From positions 186,001-250,000 of the forward strand of contig NZ_RQJO01000008.1 in assembly GCF_003858635.1 (NCBI RefSeq): 64,000 bases of DNA, in the 5' to 3' direction. A program made the translations under genes and the position numbers. The notes below the pieces were generated by a model, which was given only the letters and a program-made list of their open reading frames with translations, was not told the DNA's origin and searched no databases. Origin of the DNA: Larkinella rosea. GTDB lineage: Bacteria; Bacteroidota; Bacteroidia; Cytophagales; Spirosomataceae. Within the stretch, counting starts at the first letter, position 1, and the number at the start of each line of letters is the position of its first letter. Shown piece by piece: positions 7,951-16,936 of this stretch.

Positions 7951-8724
7951 TTATTTGAAAAATCCTTTGGGGTCGGGCATTTTCTCGCGGAGTTCCTGCA
8001 GGTAAACGAAGTCAACCGAAGCCAAGTCCAGTGTACGGCCTTTGTGCAGATTCTCCCAGGCTGCGGCATAATCGCCTTTCGCATAATTCGCCCACGACAA
8101 CCGCATGAATGTATTGGCGTTCGTTTCGTCGTACTTCAACGCTTTGTTGAGCACGGCAATGGCGTCTTCGAGCAGTTCGTTGTCTTTGTTTTCCTTGTAT
8201 TGCTTGAGTTCGACCGTCGCCAGATCAGTCATCAGAACGGCATTACTGTCCGCCACTTCCAGTCCTTTTTTCAGGAGCCGAATGGCTTCGGGCGTTTTGC
8301 CCTGCTGGTAGCTGATGACCCCAAGACCCCAGTAGGTATCGGAATTTTTGTCGTTCAGGAGCCAGGCCAGGTTGAAGCGGTAGGTCGCCGTATCCAGTTT
8401 CCCTTCTGTCAGGTATTCCCAGGCGCGGGTCGAGAAGAACTGGCTGGCTTCGGTCCGGTTGGCAAAACTCTGGTCACATTCGTTTAAAAACCGTACTTCC
8501 CAGGCAATATGTTCGGTTGATTTTGCCTTTTCTCCAAACAAAGGCGTCACCATCGGGTTTATAGCAGCAGGGTTGGTCTCTTTCGAAACCTCCACAACAG
8601 TATCATTTTTACCGGCTTCGATCTTCCGGGCCGAACTTACCAGTGACCCAGTCTGCGCAGCTACGCCCAATGGAAGGCAAAGCAACAGACCGAAAAACCG
8701 TATTCCTTTTGTCCGATTATTCAT
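7951..8724 (-). CDS. Secreted tetratricopeptide-repeat protein
   Basis: 257 residues. The signal peptide MNNRTKGIRFFGLLLCLPLGVAAQ is followed by a spacer and, from about residue 100 on, TPR-like helical pairs (YRFNLAWLLNDKNSDTYWGLGVISYQQGKTPEAIRLLKKGL; AIAVLNKALKYDETNANTFMRLSWANYAKGDYAAAW). It probably serves as a periplasmic or surface scaffold; the partner is unknown. A near-consensus promoter lies upstream. Its 3' end faces the REP-like palindrome. Confidence 0.85.
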   Translation of the reverse strand: MNNRTKGIRFFGLLLCLPLGVAAQTGSLVSSARKIEAGKNDTVVEVSKETNPAAINPMVTPLFGEKAKSTEHIAWEVRFLNECDQSFANRTEASQFFSTRAWEYLTEGKLDTATYRFNLAWLLNDKNSDTYWGLGVISYQQGKTPEAIRLLKKGLEVADSNAVLMTDLATVELKQYKENKDNELLEDAIAVLNKALKYDETNANTFMRLSWANYAKGDYAAAWENLHKGRTLDLASVDFVYLQELREKMPDPKGFFK

Positions 8725-8750
8725 GTGACGTTCAACGTACTAGCCCCTAT

Positions 8751-8780
8751 AAAACGTAAGGGCATCTAATTTAGTACAAA
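8751..8780 (-). promoter_or_regulatory. Candidate promoter for TPR protein gene
   Basis: On the minus strand, TTTG (8780-8777), an 18-nt spacer and TACGTTTT (8758-8751) match the Bacteroidota consensus at all but one -7 position, with a slightly short spacer. It is placed 27 bp before the ATG at 8724. Confidence 0.5.
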
Positions 8781-8794
8781 AAAATGAAAAACGG

Positions 8795-10186
8795 TTACGT
8801 CTTCCGGCGACGGAGCGAACCGGTTTTGGGTTTGCCGCTGCGGGTCGTCGGACTTTGGGCTGATTTTCCGCGGGTCGACGTGCTGCGGGGAGATGCGGAT
8901 GTACTTCGGGCGGATGCGGGAGTTTTTTTGCCTTTGACGGGCACTCCTTTTTTCTCGTGAAATGCGCCTTTAAAAGTTGGATCTGCTTTTTTGCGCTGAT
9001 CGTCAATCTCTTTCAAAAATTCCTGCTGCTCCTCAAACGGTGTTTCGGTAACCGGAACCGCTTCGGGGATGGGTTCGCGCGGAATCTGCATCCGAATGAT
9101 TTTCTCGATCTGCCGGACGTGGTATTCCTCCGGCATCGTCACAAACGTGATGGCTTCGCCGGTGTGGTTGGCGCGGCCCGTGCGGCCAATTCGGTGGACG
9201 TAATCTTCGTAAATCAGCGGGACATCGAAATTAATGACGTGGCTGACCTGGTTGACATCAATGCCCCGGGCGGTTACGTCGGTGGTCACCAGCACGCGAA
9301 TATTGCCTTCCTTAAAAGCTTCCATCGCATTGATCCGCGTATTCTGGCCTTTGTTGGCGTGCAGAACCCGGATTCGGTCGTCGGCAATAATTTTGCGGGC
9401 TAAAAATTTATAGATGTTGTTGGCGGTTTCCTTGGATCGCGCGAAGACAATGACCCGGTTGGCGGCTTCAAAGCTCATCAAATACGCCAGCAGGTCGATT
9501 TTAGTCCGGAAATTGGGAACGGCATAGATTTTCTGTGTCACCATGTCCGCCGTCGATGCCTGGGGCGTTACCTCGACGCGCATCGGAAATTCCAGAAATT
9601 CGTAGGAAAGTTCTTCGACTTTGGGCGGGAACGTGGCCGAGAACAGCATGTTCTGCCGCTTGACCGGAATAACTTCCAGAATCTTCCGAATCTGGGGCAT
9701 GAAACCCATGTCCATGATTTTGTCCGCTTCGTCCAGGATCATGGTGTTCAGCAACTTCACCACAATTTCGCCCCGCGAATACAGATCGGAAAACCGCCCC
9801 GGCGTGGCTACCAGAATATCAACGCCTTTCTGAATGGCTTCAATCTGCATTTTGGGGCCAATTCCGCCGTAGATCGCTACGTGCCGGATGTCGGTGTATT
9901 TCGCCAGTTCCGTGATCGCTTTGTCGATCTGCATCGCCAGTTCGCGCGTCGGCGCCAGAATCAGCGCCCGCGGATGCTGCCCCTGCGCATACTTGATTTT
10001 CATGAGCAGCGGCAGCAGATAAGCCGCCGTTTTGCCGGTACCGGTCTGGGCAATGCCCAACACGTCGTGCCCCGCCATCGCCAGCGGAATCGCCTGCTGC
10101 TGAATGGGCGTCGGTTGTGTATACCCAGCCTCTTCGACGGCGTTCAGGAGCTGTCGGTTGAGCTTAAAATCTTCGAAAGAGCTCAC
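8795..10186 (-). CDS. DEAD-box ATP-dependent RNA helicase (RhlE-like)
   Basis: 463 residues. All core motifs are visible: Q motif (GYTQPTPIQQQAIP), motif I AQTGTGKT, PTRELA, motif II DEAD, motif III SAT, and motif VI HRIGRTGR. A basic, Lys/Arg/Ser/Pro-rich tail of about 80 residues follows, typical of RhlE-type proteins that unwind RNA in ribosome assembly or mRNA decay. The start is GTG at 10186: an in-frame stop lies shortly upstream and no ATG fits. The start codon lies at the edge of a 35-bp inverted repeat. Confidence 0.95.
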   Translation of the reverse strand: MSSFEDFKLNRQLLNAVEEAGYTQPTPIQQQAIPLAMAGHDVLGIAQTGTGKTAAYLLPLLMKIKYAQGQHPRALILAPTRELAMQIDKAITELAKYTDIRHVAIYGGIGPKMQIEAIQKGVDILVATPGRFSDLYSRGEIVVKLLNTMILDEADKIMDMGFMPQIRKILEVIPVKRQNMLFSATFPPKVEELSYEFLEFPMRVEVTPQASTADMVTQKIYAVPNFRTKIDLLAYLMSFEAANRVIVFARSKETANNIYKFLARKIIADDRIRVLHANKGQNTRINAMEAFKEGNIRVLVTTDVTARGIDVNQVSHVINFDVPLIYEDYVHRIGRTGRANHTGEAITFVTMPEEYHVRQIEKIIRMQIPREPIPEAVPVTETPFEEQQEFLKEIDDQRKKADPTFKGAFHEKKGVPVKGKKTPASARSTSASPRSTSTRGKSAQSPTTRSGKPKTGSLRRRKT

Positions 10187-10320
10187 TATGATAGTTATGA
10201 TTTAAAATGATGACGGTGATAGATATGATCCTGACGATGAAATGATCTGGTTGACGTTTCAAAAAATCATCCGCACCATAATACAATCACCGTCATCATT
10301 TTAAATCATAAATATCATAG
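10186..10320. repeat. 35-bp inverted repeat filling the helicase/kinase intergenic gap
   Basis: Arms 10186-10220 and 10286-10320 are complementary at 34 of 35 positions (core AAATGATGACGGTGAT), with a 65-nt loop. The left arm begins at the helicase start codon and the right arm ends next to the stop codon of the fructosamine-kinase-like gene at 10322. The loop repeats ATGAT and TGACG words, so the element is partly simple-sequence. The two genes are co-directional, so this could be a terminator, an mRNA stability hairpin or a mobile palindromic element. Confidence 0.85.
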
Positions 10321-10321
10321 T

Positions 10322-11200
10322 CTAGAAACGTTTCAACACCCGCTCAATACCGCTTAAATAACCGGTTCCGAACAGATTCAGGTGTACCAGCAGCGGATAC
10401 AGATTATAAATCGGGACCCGTTCCTGAAAACCGTCTTCCAGCGGAAACGCTTCGTCGTAGGCATCGTAAAACCGCTCGTCAAAACCGCCGAAAAGCGTAG
10501 TAAATGCCAGTTCAGCTTCGCGCAAACCATAATAAACCGCCGGATCGATGAGGGCGGCATCGCCCTTTTCGTTCACCATCACATTGCCCGACCACAGATC
10601 GCCGTGTAACAAAGCCGGTCGTTCAACCGGTAGTAAATCGGGGAGACGCTGATATAATTTTTGAAACTGATCGTACATCTCCTTTGAAATAAGTCCTTTG
10701 TAAAGGGCCATTCCGGCCAGCGGCTGGAGTCGCTGTTCGATGTAAAACGTGATCCCGTTGTCTGTTAATGTGTTGCTTTGCGGCAGCGATCCGATGTAAT
10801 TATCAAAGCTCAGGCCGTATTTGGATTGGGTGTGTGAATGTAACAACGCCAGCGACTGTCCGAATGATTCCCAGTAGTCGGTTTTAGCCACCACCGGATC
10901 GATGTATTCCAGCACCAGATAGGATTTATCGCGGTATTTTCCGTAGCCATGCACTTCGGGAATGTAAATCGCTTCGGTAGAGCGGAGCAGATCGAGCCCG
11001 CAGGCTTCCCACTCGAACATATCAGTGCGCTCGTCGGGGTTCCATTTAACAAAAAACAGCCCTTCCGACGAAAAAACCTGCGCAGCCGTGCTGACGTTAC
11101 CACCCATCAAAAACCGGGCTTCCAGCACTTCGACCGACCGGCCCAGGGTCTGGAAAAGGAGCCCTTCAAAAAAATCAAACTGTTCTTCTCCCAGCCACAT
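10322..11200 (-). CDS. Fructosamine kinase family protein
   Basis: 292 residues from the ATG at 11200; a GTG sits one codon upstream. It belongs to the fructosamine/ketosamine-3-kinase family, which phosphorylates sugars attached to amines by glycation and so helps to remove them. Visible motifs are the ATP-binding beta segment FFVKWNPDERTDMFEWEACGLDLL, the catalytic HGDLWSGNVM (Brenner-type HxDxxxxN) and the metal-binding LIDPAVYYGLREAELAFTTLFGGF. Length fits the family. It diverges from anmK, with about 80 bp between the start codons. Confidence 0.93.
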   Translation of the reverse strand: MWLGEEQFDFFEGLLFQTLGRSVEVLEARFLMGGNVSTAAQVFSSEGLFFVKWNPDERTDMFEWEACGLDLLRSTEAIYIPEVHGYGKYRDKSYLVLEYIDPVVAKTDYWESFGQSLALLHSHTQSKYGLSFDNYIGSLPQSNTLTDNGITFYIEQRLQPLAGMALYKGLISKEMYDQFQKLYQRLPDLLPVERPALLHGDLWSGNVMVNEKGDAALIDPAVYYGLREAELAFTTLFGGFDERFYDAYDEAFPLEDGFQERVPIYNLYPLLVHLNLFGTGYLSGIERVLKRF

Positions 11201-11283
11201 CACGCGTTATGGTTTCGGTTGTCGTGGTTTACGTTTCGATTTACAGTTTCCAGTTGGTACTTTTGCCCACCTCATCCCCAGCT

Positions 11284-12483
11284 ATGAATATCCAGATACA
11301 ACACCTCTATGAACTGGCGCAACGCCCGGAACGTCGGATCATCGGACTGATGTCGGGCACCTCCATGGACGGTCTGGACGTGGCACTCTGTCGCATTAAA
11401 GACAGTGGCCCCCAAACCGACGTTGCGTTGACCCATTTTGAAACCGTACCGTATTCCGACAACCTGAAGGCGGAAATACGGAAAGTTTTTGCCAAAAAAG
11501 AAATTGATTTTCAACATCTGTGTCTGCTCAATGCCTGGATTGGACGGATTCACGGCCAAATGGTCACGGATTGTCTGCAACGCTGGAACCTGACACCTGC
11601 CGACGTCGACCTCGTGGCCAGTCACGGCCAGACGGTTTTTCACGCGCCCAAAAGCCAGCACCGGCTCGCTGATTTTCCAAATGCGACGCTCCAAATCGGT
11701 GACGGCGACCACGTTGCGGTGACAACGGGTATCATTACGTTGAGTGATTTCCGCCAGAAACACATTGCCAAAGGGGGCGAAGGTGCTCCGCTGGCGGTTT
11801 ACGGCGATTATTTTATTTTTTCGAAGAAAGACGAAAACCGGCTGATGCTCAACATGGGCGGCATTGCCAATTTTACTTATCTGCCGGGAAATCTGAACGC
11901 CGAGGAGGTTTTTACGACCGACACGGGTCCCGGCAATACGCTCATTGATGCCTTTGCGCGACAGCTTTTCAACCAGCCCTACGACGCCAACGGACAGATT
12001 GCCGCCCGCGGAACGGTGCATCCGGCCTTGTTACAGGCCTTGAAAGAGCACCCGTTTTTTACGGCACCCTTCCCCAAAACCACCGGTCCCGAAGTTTTTA
12101 ACCCGGATTATGTGGCGCAGGCCCGGCAACGCAGCGGAACCGACGTTGACCTGACGCCCGAAGATTTGCTGGCGACCCTGACCCGGTTCAGTGCCGAAAC
12201 CATCGTGGAAGCGATCCGGAAAGTGATCAAACCGGGGGAAGACTACACGGTTTACCGGAGCGGGGGCGGCATGCACAACCCGGTTTTGACCGGCGCCATT
12301 CAGGAACTGCTACCCGGTTTTCGCTTTGCCAATACCGACGAACTGGGTCTTTCCGGCGATGCCAAAGAAGCCATTTTATTTGCCGTTCTGGCCAACGAAG
12401 CCGTTGCGGGCGGGCATACCTCGTTCGGAAACCGGCAGGGCGTTCCGACGGTTTCGATGGGTAAAATATCTTTTCCGAATTAA
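11284..12483 (+). CDS. anmK: Anhydro-N-acetylmuramic acid kinase
   Basis: 399 residues from the ATG at 11284; the upstream extension to 11209 is not family-like. AnmK cleaves and phosphorylates 1,6-anhydroMurNAc to MurNAc-6-phosphate in peptidoglycan recycling. The ATP-binding GLMSGTSMDGLDVALC lies near residue 20, and SHGQTVFH, NMGGIANFTYL, TDTGPGNTLIDAF and GGGMHNPVL match the ASKHA-fold family. It is followed after 4 bp by the 2-hydroxyglutarate oxidase gene, so the two are probably co-transcribed. Confidence 0.96.
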   Translation: MNIQIQHLYELAQRPERRIIGLMSGTSMDGLDVALCRIKDSGPQTDVALTHFETVPYSDNLKAEIRKVFAKKEIDFQHLCLLNAWIGRIHGQMVTDCLQRWNLTPADVDLVASHGQTVFHAPKSQHRLADFPNATLQIGDGDHVAVTTGIITLSDFRQKHIAKGGEGAPLAVYGDYFIFSKKDENRLMLNMGGIANFTYLPGNLNAEEVFTTDTGPGNTLIDAFARQLFNQPYDANGQIAARGTVHPALLQALKEHPFFTAPFPKTTGPEVFNPDYVAQARQRSGTDVDLTPEDLLATLTRFSAETIVEAIRKVIKPGEDYTVYRSGGGMHNPVLTGAIQELLPGFRFANTDELGLSGDAKEAILFAVLANEAVAGGHTSFGNRQGVPTVSMGKISFPN

Positions 12484-12487
12484 AAAC

Positions 12488-13684
12488 ATGACTGACATCA
12501 TCATCATCGGGGGCGGCATTGTGGGGCTGGCGACGGCCCTGCAAATCAAGCGGCAACGCCCCGGCCTTTCGGTAACGGTTCTGGAAAAAGAAAACCGGCT
12601 GGCAGCCCACCAGACCGGTCACAACAGTGGCGTCATTCACTCGGGATTATACTACAAACCGGGGAGTCTGAAAGCCACCAACTGCATTCGCGGCTACTGG
12701 ATGCTGCTCGAGTTCTGCGAAAAAGAAAACGTTCCCTACGAACTTTGCGGGAAGATTGTGGTAGCGACCAAACCGGAAGAGATACCACAGCTCAATAACC
12801 TTTACGAACGCGGCCGGCAGAACGGACTGGAAGGGTTGAAAAAACTGACGCAGGCCGAAATGCACGAAATCGAACCGCACGTGCGGGGTGTTGAAGGCAT
12901 GTGGGTGCCGCAAACGGGCATCATCGACTACGTGCAGGTCTGCGAGAAATACGCCGGGAAATTCCGGGAACTGGGTGGCGAGATCCGGTTGGGCGAGAAA
13001 GTGACGCAGATCACGACCGGCAATACGCTCTCGGTGGTGCTGACCGATCAAGCGACCTACGAAACCAAACTGGTGATCAACTGCGCCGGATTGTATTCCG
13101 ACAAAATTGCCCAACTGACGCAACGAGACCCGATCAATCTGCGGATCATTCCGTTTCGGGGGGAGTATTTCAAAATCCGGCCCGAGAAACAATACCTGGT
13201 CCGAAACCTCATTTATCCCGTTCCGGACCCCAATTTTCCGTTTTTGGGCGTTCACTTTACGCGGATGGTACACGGTGGCATCGAAGCCGGGCCGAATGCG
13301 GTGCTGGCGTTTCAGCGGGAAGGCTACCGGAAATCGGATATTAATCTGAAAGAAATGTACGAAACGCTGAGTTGGTCCGGTTTTCAGAAAGTGGCCGCCA
13401 AATACTGGGAAACCGGTCTGGGCGAAATGTACCGGTCGTTTTCGAAATCGGCTTTTACCAAGGCGTTGCAGGAACTGATTCCGGAAATTCAGGAAGACGA
13501 TCTCGTGGAAGGCGGTTCGGGCGTTCGGGCTCAGGCCTGCGACCGCACGGGCGGTTTACTCGACGACTTTGCCATTCTGGAAACTGAGCGGGCCATCAAC
13601 GTCTGCAACGCGCCCTCACCAGCCGCAACTTCATCACTGTCAATTGGGTTGACCGTGTCGGAAAAAGCGCTGAGCCGGTTTTGA
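12488..13684 (+). CDS. lhgO: L-2-hydroxyglutarate oxidase (LhgO-type FAD oxidoreductase)
   Basis: 398 residues from the ATG at 12488; the longer in-frame reading overlaps anmK and is rejected. It is a DAO-type FAD protein oxidising L-2-hydroxyglutarate to 2-oxoglutarate. The N-terminal dinucleotide site IIIIGGGIVGLATALQIKRQ and the following AAHQTGHNSGVIHSGLYYKPGSLKA are characteristic of the LhgO family, as are PFRGEYFKI and the C-terminal GVRAQACDRTGGLLDDF. It lies 4 bp after anmK. Confidence 0.93.
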   Translation: MTDIIIIGGGIVGLATALQIKRQRPGLSVTVLEKENRLAAHQTGHNSGVIHSGLYYKPGSLKATNCIRGYWMLLEFCEKENVPYELCGKIVVATKPEEIPQLNNLYERGRQNGLEGLKKLTQAEMHEIEPHVRGVEGMWVPQTGIIDYVQVCEKYAGKFRELGGEIRLGEKVTQITTGNTLSVVLTDQATYETKLVINCAGLYSDKIAQLTQRDPINLRIIPFRGEYFKIRPEKQYLVRNLIYPVPDPNFPFLGVHFTRMVHGGIEAGPNAVLAFQREGYRKSDINLKEMYETLSWSGFQKVAAKYWETGLGEMYRSFSKSAFTKALQELIPEIQEDDLVEGGSGVRAQACDRTGGLLDDFAILETERAINVCNAPSPAATSSLSIGLTVSEKALSRF

Positions 13685-13735
13685 AAGGCCGGATAATTAG
13701 AAAAACCTTAAAAATAGAAATAATGTAAAAATCCA

Positions 13736-13768
13736 CTTGTTACCTTGGTCATTTGCTTCGTAACTTGC
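13736..13768 (+). promoter_or_regulatory. Candidate promoter for OmpA-like lipoprotein
   Basis: CTTG (13736-13739), a 21-nt spacer and TAACTTGC (13761-13768) resemble the Bacteroidota consensus with one mismatch in each box. A leader of about 45 nt ending in AT-rich sequence precedes the ATG at 13818. Confidence 0.5.
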
Positions 13769-13817
13769 AGAGCTTTAGCGTTAACCCTAAATAATTTTAT
13801 TATCCCTAACAAAAAAT

Positions 13818-14657
13818 ATGAAAAATTTCCTGTTTGCCATTGCCCTCTTAACCGTAATTACCTCTTGCAAAAGCAAAAAGCGACTAGCTGAATTGCAAAC
13901 CGTTCATGACAAAGTAAAAATTGAATTGGAAGATTGCGCCAAAAAGACGGCCAGTCTACAAAGTACGATCGGCACAAAAGACGCAGAGTTGCTCACCAAA
14001 AACAACCAGATTTCTGATTTACAGAGCCAGCTGGATTACCTGAAAAAGACCAACACGAACATCCTGGATCGGATGGCCGATCTGTCGATTGTCAGCAAAG
14101 CCGGTGCCGAAAGCATCCGTCGTTCCCTGGAAACGCTCTCGAATGTATCTTCTTCGGCACAACGCCGGGATTCGATCAACCTGTTGTTAGTGAAAAACCT
14201 GAAACGGTCACTTTCTGACATCAACGACAGCGATGTACAGGTGGAGGTGAAGAAAGGTGTGGTATACGTTTCGATTTCCGACAAACTGCTGTTCCCTTCG
14301 GCCAGCTACGTCGTCAACAAGCAAGCGGAGACGGTTTTGGGTAAAGTAGCCCAGGTGATCAACGATCACAGCAACCTCGATGTGCTGGTAGAAGGGCACA
14401 CGGATGTGTACCCAATCTCGACGCAATTCCTGAAAGACAACTGGGATTTGAGCGTTATGCGGGCAACTTCGGTGGTTCGGACGCTGCAAACGCAGTTTAG
14501 CGTGGCTCCGTCTCGTTTGACGGCTGGTGGACGTTCTGAATATATTCCGAAAGCGGATAACACGACCGAAGCCGGTCGTCAGACCAACCGCCGGACCGAA
14601 ATCGTGCTGTTGCCGAAGCTGGACGAGTTCTTCAACCTGCTGACGGAGAAGAAATAA
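13818..14657 (+). CDS. OmpA family lipoprotein with coiled coil
   Basis: 279 residues. The lipoprotein signal MKNFLFAIALLTVITSC puts the lipid-bearing Cys at residue 17. Residues about 25-110 form a long coiled coil (KRLAELQTVHDKVKIELEDC onward). The C-terminal OmpA-like peptidoglycan-binding domain (about 150-265) shows LLFPSASYVVNKQAETVL, VLVEGHTDVYPI and NRRTEIVLLP. It probably links the outer membrane to peptidoglycan. A strong bidirectional terminator follows. Confidence 0.94.
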   Translation: MKNFLFAIALLTVITSCKSKKRLAELQTVHDKVKIELEDCAKKTASLQSTIGTKDAELLTKNNQISDLQSQLDYLKKTNTNILDRMADLSIVSKAGAESIRRSLETLSNVSSSAQRRDSINLLLVKNLKRSLSDINDSDVQVEVKKGVVYVSISDKLLFPSASYVVNKQAETVLGKVAQVINDHSNLDVLVEGHTDVYPISTQFLKDNWDLSVMRATSVVRTLQTQFSVAPSRLTAGGRSEYIPKADNTTEAGRQTNRRTEIVLLPKLDEFFNLLTEKK

Positions 14658-14709
14658 GCATAGGGCGTAAGGCGCGGGGTTTCGCGTTGCCGCCAAACAT
14701 ACTTCTGGA

Positions 14710-14745
14710 GTGGCCGGTGGGAAATTTCTCACCGGCCACTTTTTT
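14710..14745 (+). terminator. Rho-independent, probably bidirectional terminator
   Basis: The 10-bp perfect stem GTGGCCGGTG (14710-14719) and CACCGGCCAC (14730-14739) is followed by a T run at 14740-14745. It sits between convergent genes (OmpA-like on plus, aldose-epimerase-like on minus). Confidence 0.9.
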
Positions 14746-15610
14746 ATACGCCAATCGTAAAACCGGTTTCAAAAAAACCGTTCGGTTCCGCGTGCTGAAT
14801 GGCTTCTTTTTCTTCGAACGGCACGGGCGTTCCTTCGCTGTCGGCGCAGCCCAGCCAGGGTTCGATGCAGACAAACGAAGCCCCCGGTTTATTCCACAGA
14901 CCGAAATACGGGAAGGCCGGAAAACTGACCGTTACGGCATGGTCATGATTGCGGCTCCGGATCGTCACGCTCCGCGACTCCGGATTTTTGAATACCAGCG
15001 CGTCGTCTTTGAATAAATCTTTGACCAAAGGCAGTTGCCGGTCGACGGTCAAAATCGGCTGGGTTTCGCCCGTAAAATAGCCCTGGGGCGACAACATATG
15101 GCGTTCCAGCGGTTCTTCCTTCTGGAATTCCAGGTAATAATCTTCGTAGTTCTCGTTCGGCAGAAACGGCACGGCAAAAGCCGGGTGCGCACCCACCGAA
15201 AAATACATCCGCTGGTCTTCCTGATTGATCACCCGGTAAATAATCGTCAGCACTTGATTTTCAATTAAATATTCGATCTGCAACTCAAACCGGTAAGGAA
15301 AAACCGCACGTGTTTTCTCGTTGGCTTGCAGCGAAAAAACCGCCTTCGTTGGTGTGGCTTCCACCACCGTAAATTCGGAATGGCGGGCAAAACCGTGCCG
15401 CTCCATCGGATACGGTTTTCCGTCGACGATGATCTGATTGTTGAGACAGCCGCCTACTACCGGAAATAAATTCGGCGCGTGCCAGGGCCAGACCGCCGGA
15501 TCGGCCTGCCAGAGGTGTTCGATCCCCGTCTGTTTGTTATAAATAGAAGTCAGTTCGGCACCTTTCGGGCGAATGGCTACGGTGATAAAGTCGTTTTCGA
15601 GTATGGTCAT
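14744..15610 (-). CDS. Aldose 1-epimerase family protein
   Basis: 288 residues of the galactose-mutarotase/LacX-like superfamily, which interconverts alpha and beta anomers of sugars or sugar phosphates. Evidence is GAELTSIYNKQTGIEHLW near the N-terminus, the substrate-site MERHGFARHSEF, and VGAHPAFAVPF with its conserved His. No signal peptide, so cytoplasmic. The precise sugar is not evident. It diverges from the MFS transporter gene and converges on the OmpA-like gene. Confidence 0.88.
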   Translation of the reverse strand: MTILENDFITVAIRPKGAELTSIYNKQTGIEHLWQADPAVWPWHAPNLFPVVGGCLNNQIIVDGKPYPMERHGFARHSEFTVVEATPTKAVFSLQANEKTRAVFPYRFELQIEYLIENQVLTIIYRVINQEDQRMYFSVGAHPAFAVPFLPNENYEDYYLEFQKEEPLERHMLSPQGYFTGETQPILTVDRQLPLVKDLFKDDALVFKNPESRSVTIRSRNHDHAVTVSFPAFPYFGLWNKPGASFVCIEPWLGCADSEGTPVPFEEKEAIQHAEPNGFFETGFTIGV

Positions 15611-15658
15611 GTCTGAAATGGTTTCCGCAACTTAATGACAAAAATGGGCAGAAAGCCG

Positions 15659-15666
15659 TAACTTTG
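15659..15666 (+). promoter_or_regulatory. Candidate -7 box for MFS gene
   Basis: TAACTTTG matches TAnnTTTG exactly, 16 nt before the ATG at 15683. The -33 region has no clear TTTG. Confidence 0.5.
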
Positions 15667-15682
15667 GGCAAAATTTTACCGC

Positions 15683-16933
15683 ATGGCTCCACAACGCAAC
15701 CGGGCGCTGACGTTTATCTTCATTACCATTCTCATCGACTGCACCGGTATTGGGGTTATTGCCCCGATTGTTCCCCGACTCATTGAAGAACTGACCGGCG
15801 GAGATCTCAGCGAGGCATCACAGTACGGCGGCTGGCTCACGTTTTCCTATGCCATCATGCAATTCGTGTTTGCACCTATTCTGGGCGGTTTGAGCGACCG
15901 CTTCGGCCGACGACCGGTGCTGCTCATTTCACTTTTCGGCCTGGGCGCCGATTACGTGTTTTGTGCGTTTGCGCCCACCATCGCCTGGTTGTTTGTCGCG
16001 CGGTTTGTTGCCGGGGTTTGCGGAGCCAGTTTCACGACCGCAGCCGCGTACATTGCCGACGTCAGTCCGCCGGAAAAACGGGCGCAGAATTTTGGTCTGG
16101 TCGGAGCCGCTTTTGGACTGGGCTTCATCGTGGGGCCGATTATCGGCGGGATTTTCAGCCAGTACGGCAGCCGGGTTCCGTTCATGATTTCGGCCGGACT
16201 TTCGCTGCTGAATTTCATCTACGGTTATTTCATCCTCCCGGAATCGCTGTCGCTGGAAAACCGCCGGGCGTTCGACTGGAAACGGGCCAATCCGGTGGGT
16301 TCGCTGAAACGCCTGAGACGTTATCCGGCTATCGTCGGGCTGGTCAGCACGATGGTGTTGCTCTACATTGCCGGTCAGGCGCCCCAATCGGTCTGGACGT
16401 ACTACGTTATCGAAAAATTCCACTGGAACGAAGCCTGGGTAGGGTATTCGCTCGGGTTCATTGGCCTGACGGTCGCCATTGTGCAGGGCGGTCTGATTCG
16501 GGTGGCCATTCCGAAACTGGGTCAGAAACGGGCGGTTTTTACGGGGTTGACCTGCTCCATCATCGGTTTTACGCTGTTTGCGTTTGCGAGCCAGGGCTGG
16601 ATGATGTTTGCCTTCATGATTCCGTATGCGCTGGGTGGTTTGGCCGGCCCGGCCGTGCAGGGCATTATTTCGACGCACGTTCCGCCCAACGAACAGGGCG
16701 AATTGCAGGGAGCGCTGACGAGTCTGGCGAGCATGACGTCCATTGTGGGGCCCTTGTTAATGACCAACTTGTTTGCGTATTTTACGAAACCCGAAGCGCC
16801 GGTGTATTTTCCGGGCGCGCCCTTTCTGATGGGCGCCGTGTTGACGCTGCTTGGCGTCATTTTAATTGCGAAGGCCTTGGGAACAGATCATTCGATGGTA
16901 CCCAAAACGGAAGAATCGACTTCCGGCCTTTAA
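15683..16933 (+). CDS. MFS transporter, TetA-like (TCR/Tet family)
   Basis: 416 residues with about 12 transmembrane segments. [17 protein letters not shown] is the loop 2-3 signature of the major facilitator superfamily. The overall pattern ([21 protein letters not shown] at the N-terminus; [21 protein letters not shown] after helix 4) is that of TetA-type drug/H+ antiporters, which in Bacteroidota are often of unknown substrate. Tetracycline resistance should not be assumed. The next gene starts 3 bp after the stop codon. Confidence 0.92.
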   Translation: MAPQRNRALTFIFITILIDCTGIGVIAPIVPRLIEELTGGDLSEASQYGGWLTFSYAIMQFVFAPILGGLSDRFGRRPVLLISLFGLGADYVFCAFAPTIAWLFVARFVAGVCGASFTTAAAYIADVSPPEKRAQNFGLVGAAFGLGFIVGPIIGGIFSQYGSRVPFMISAGLSLLNFIYGYFILPESLSLENRRAFDWKRANPVGSLKRLRRYPAIVGLVSTMVLLYIAGQAPQSVWTYYVIEKFHWNEAWVGYSLGFIGLTVAIVQGGLIRVAIPKLGQKRAVFTGLTCSIIGFTLFAFASQGWMMFAFMIPYALGGLAGPAVQGIISTHVPPNEQGELQGALTSLASMTSIVGPLLMTNLFAYFTKPEAPVYFPGAPFLMGAVLTLLGVILIAKALGTDHSMVPKTEESTSGL

Positions 16934-16936
16934 CCT

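Noticed and set aside
11209-11283. Upstream extension of anmK
   Set aside because: It adds 25 hydrophobic residues not found in this cytoplasmic enzyme; the ATG at 11284 gives the family-like N-terminus.
12326-12487. Upstream extension of the 2-hydroxyglutarate oxidase
   Set aside because: It lies inside anmK and precedes the FAD-binding N-terminus; the ATG at 12488 is 4 bp after the anmK stop.
15683-16933. Calling the MFS gene a tetracycline resistance determinant
   Set aside because: TetA-like sequence alone is common among transporters of unknown substrate in this phylum; no tetR or mobile context.
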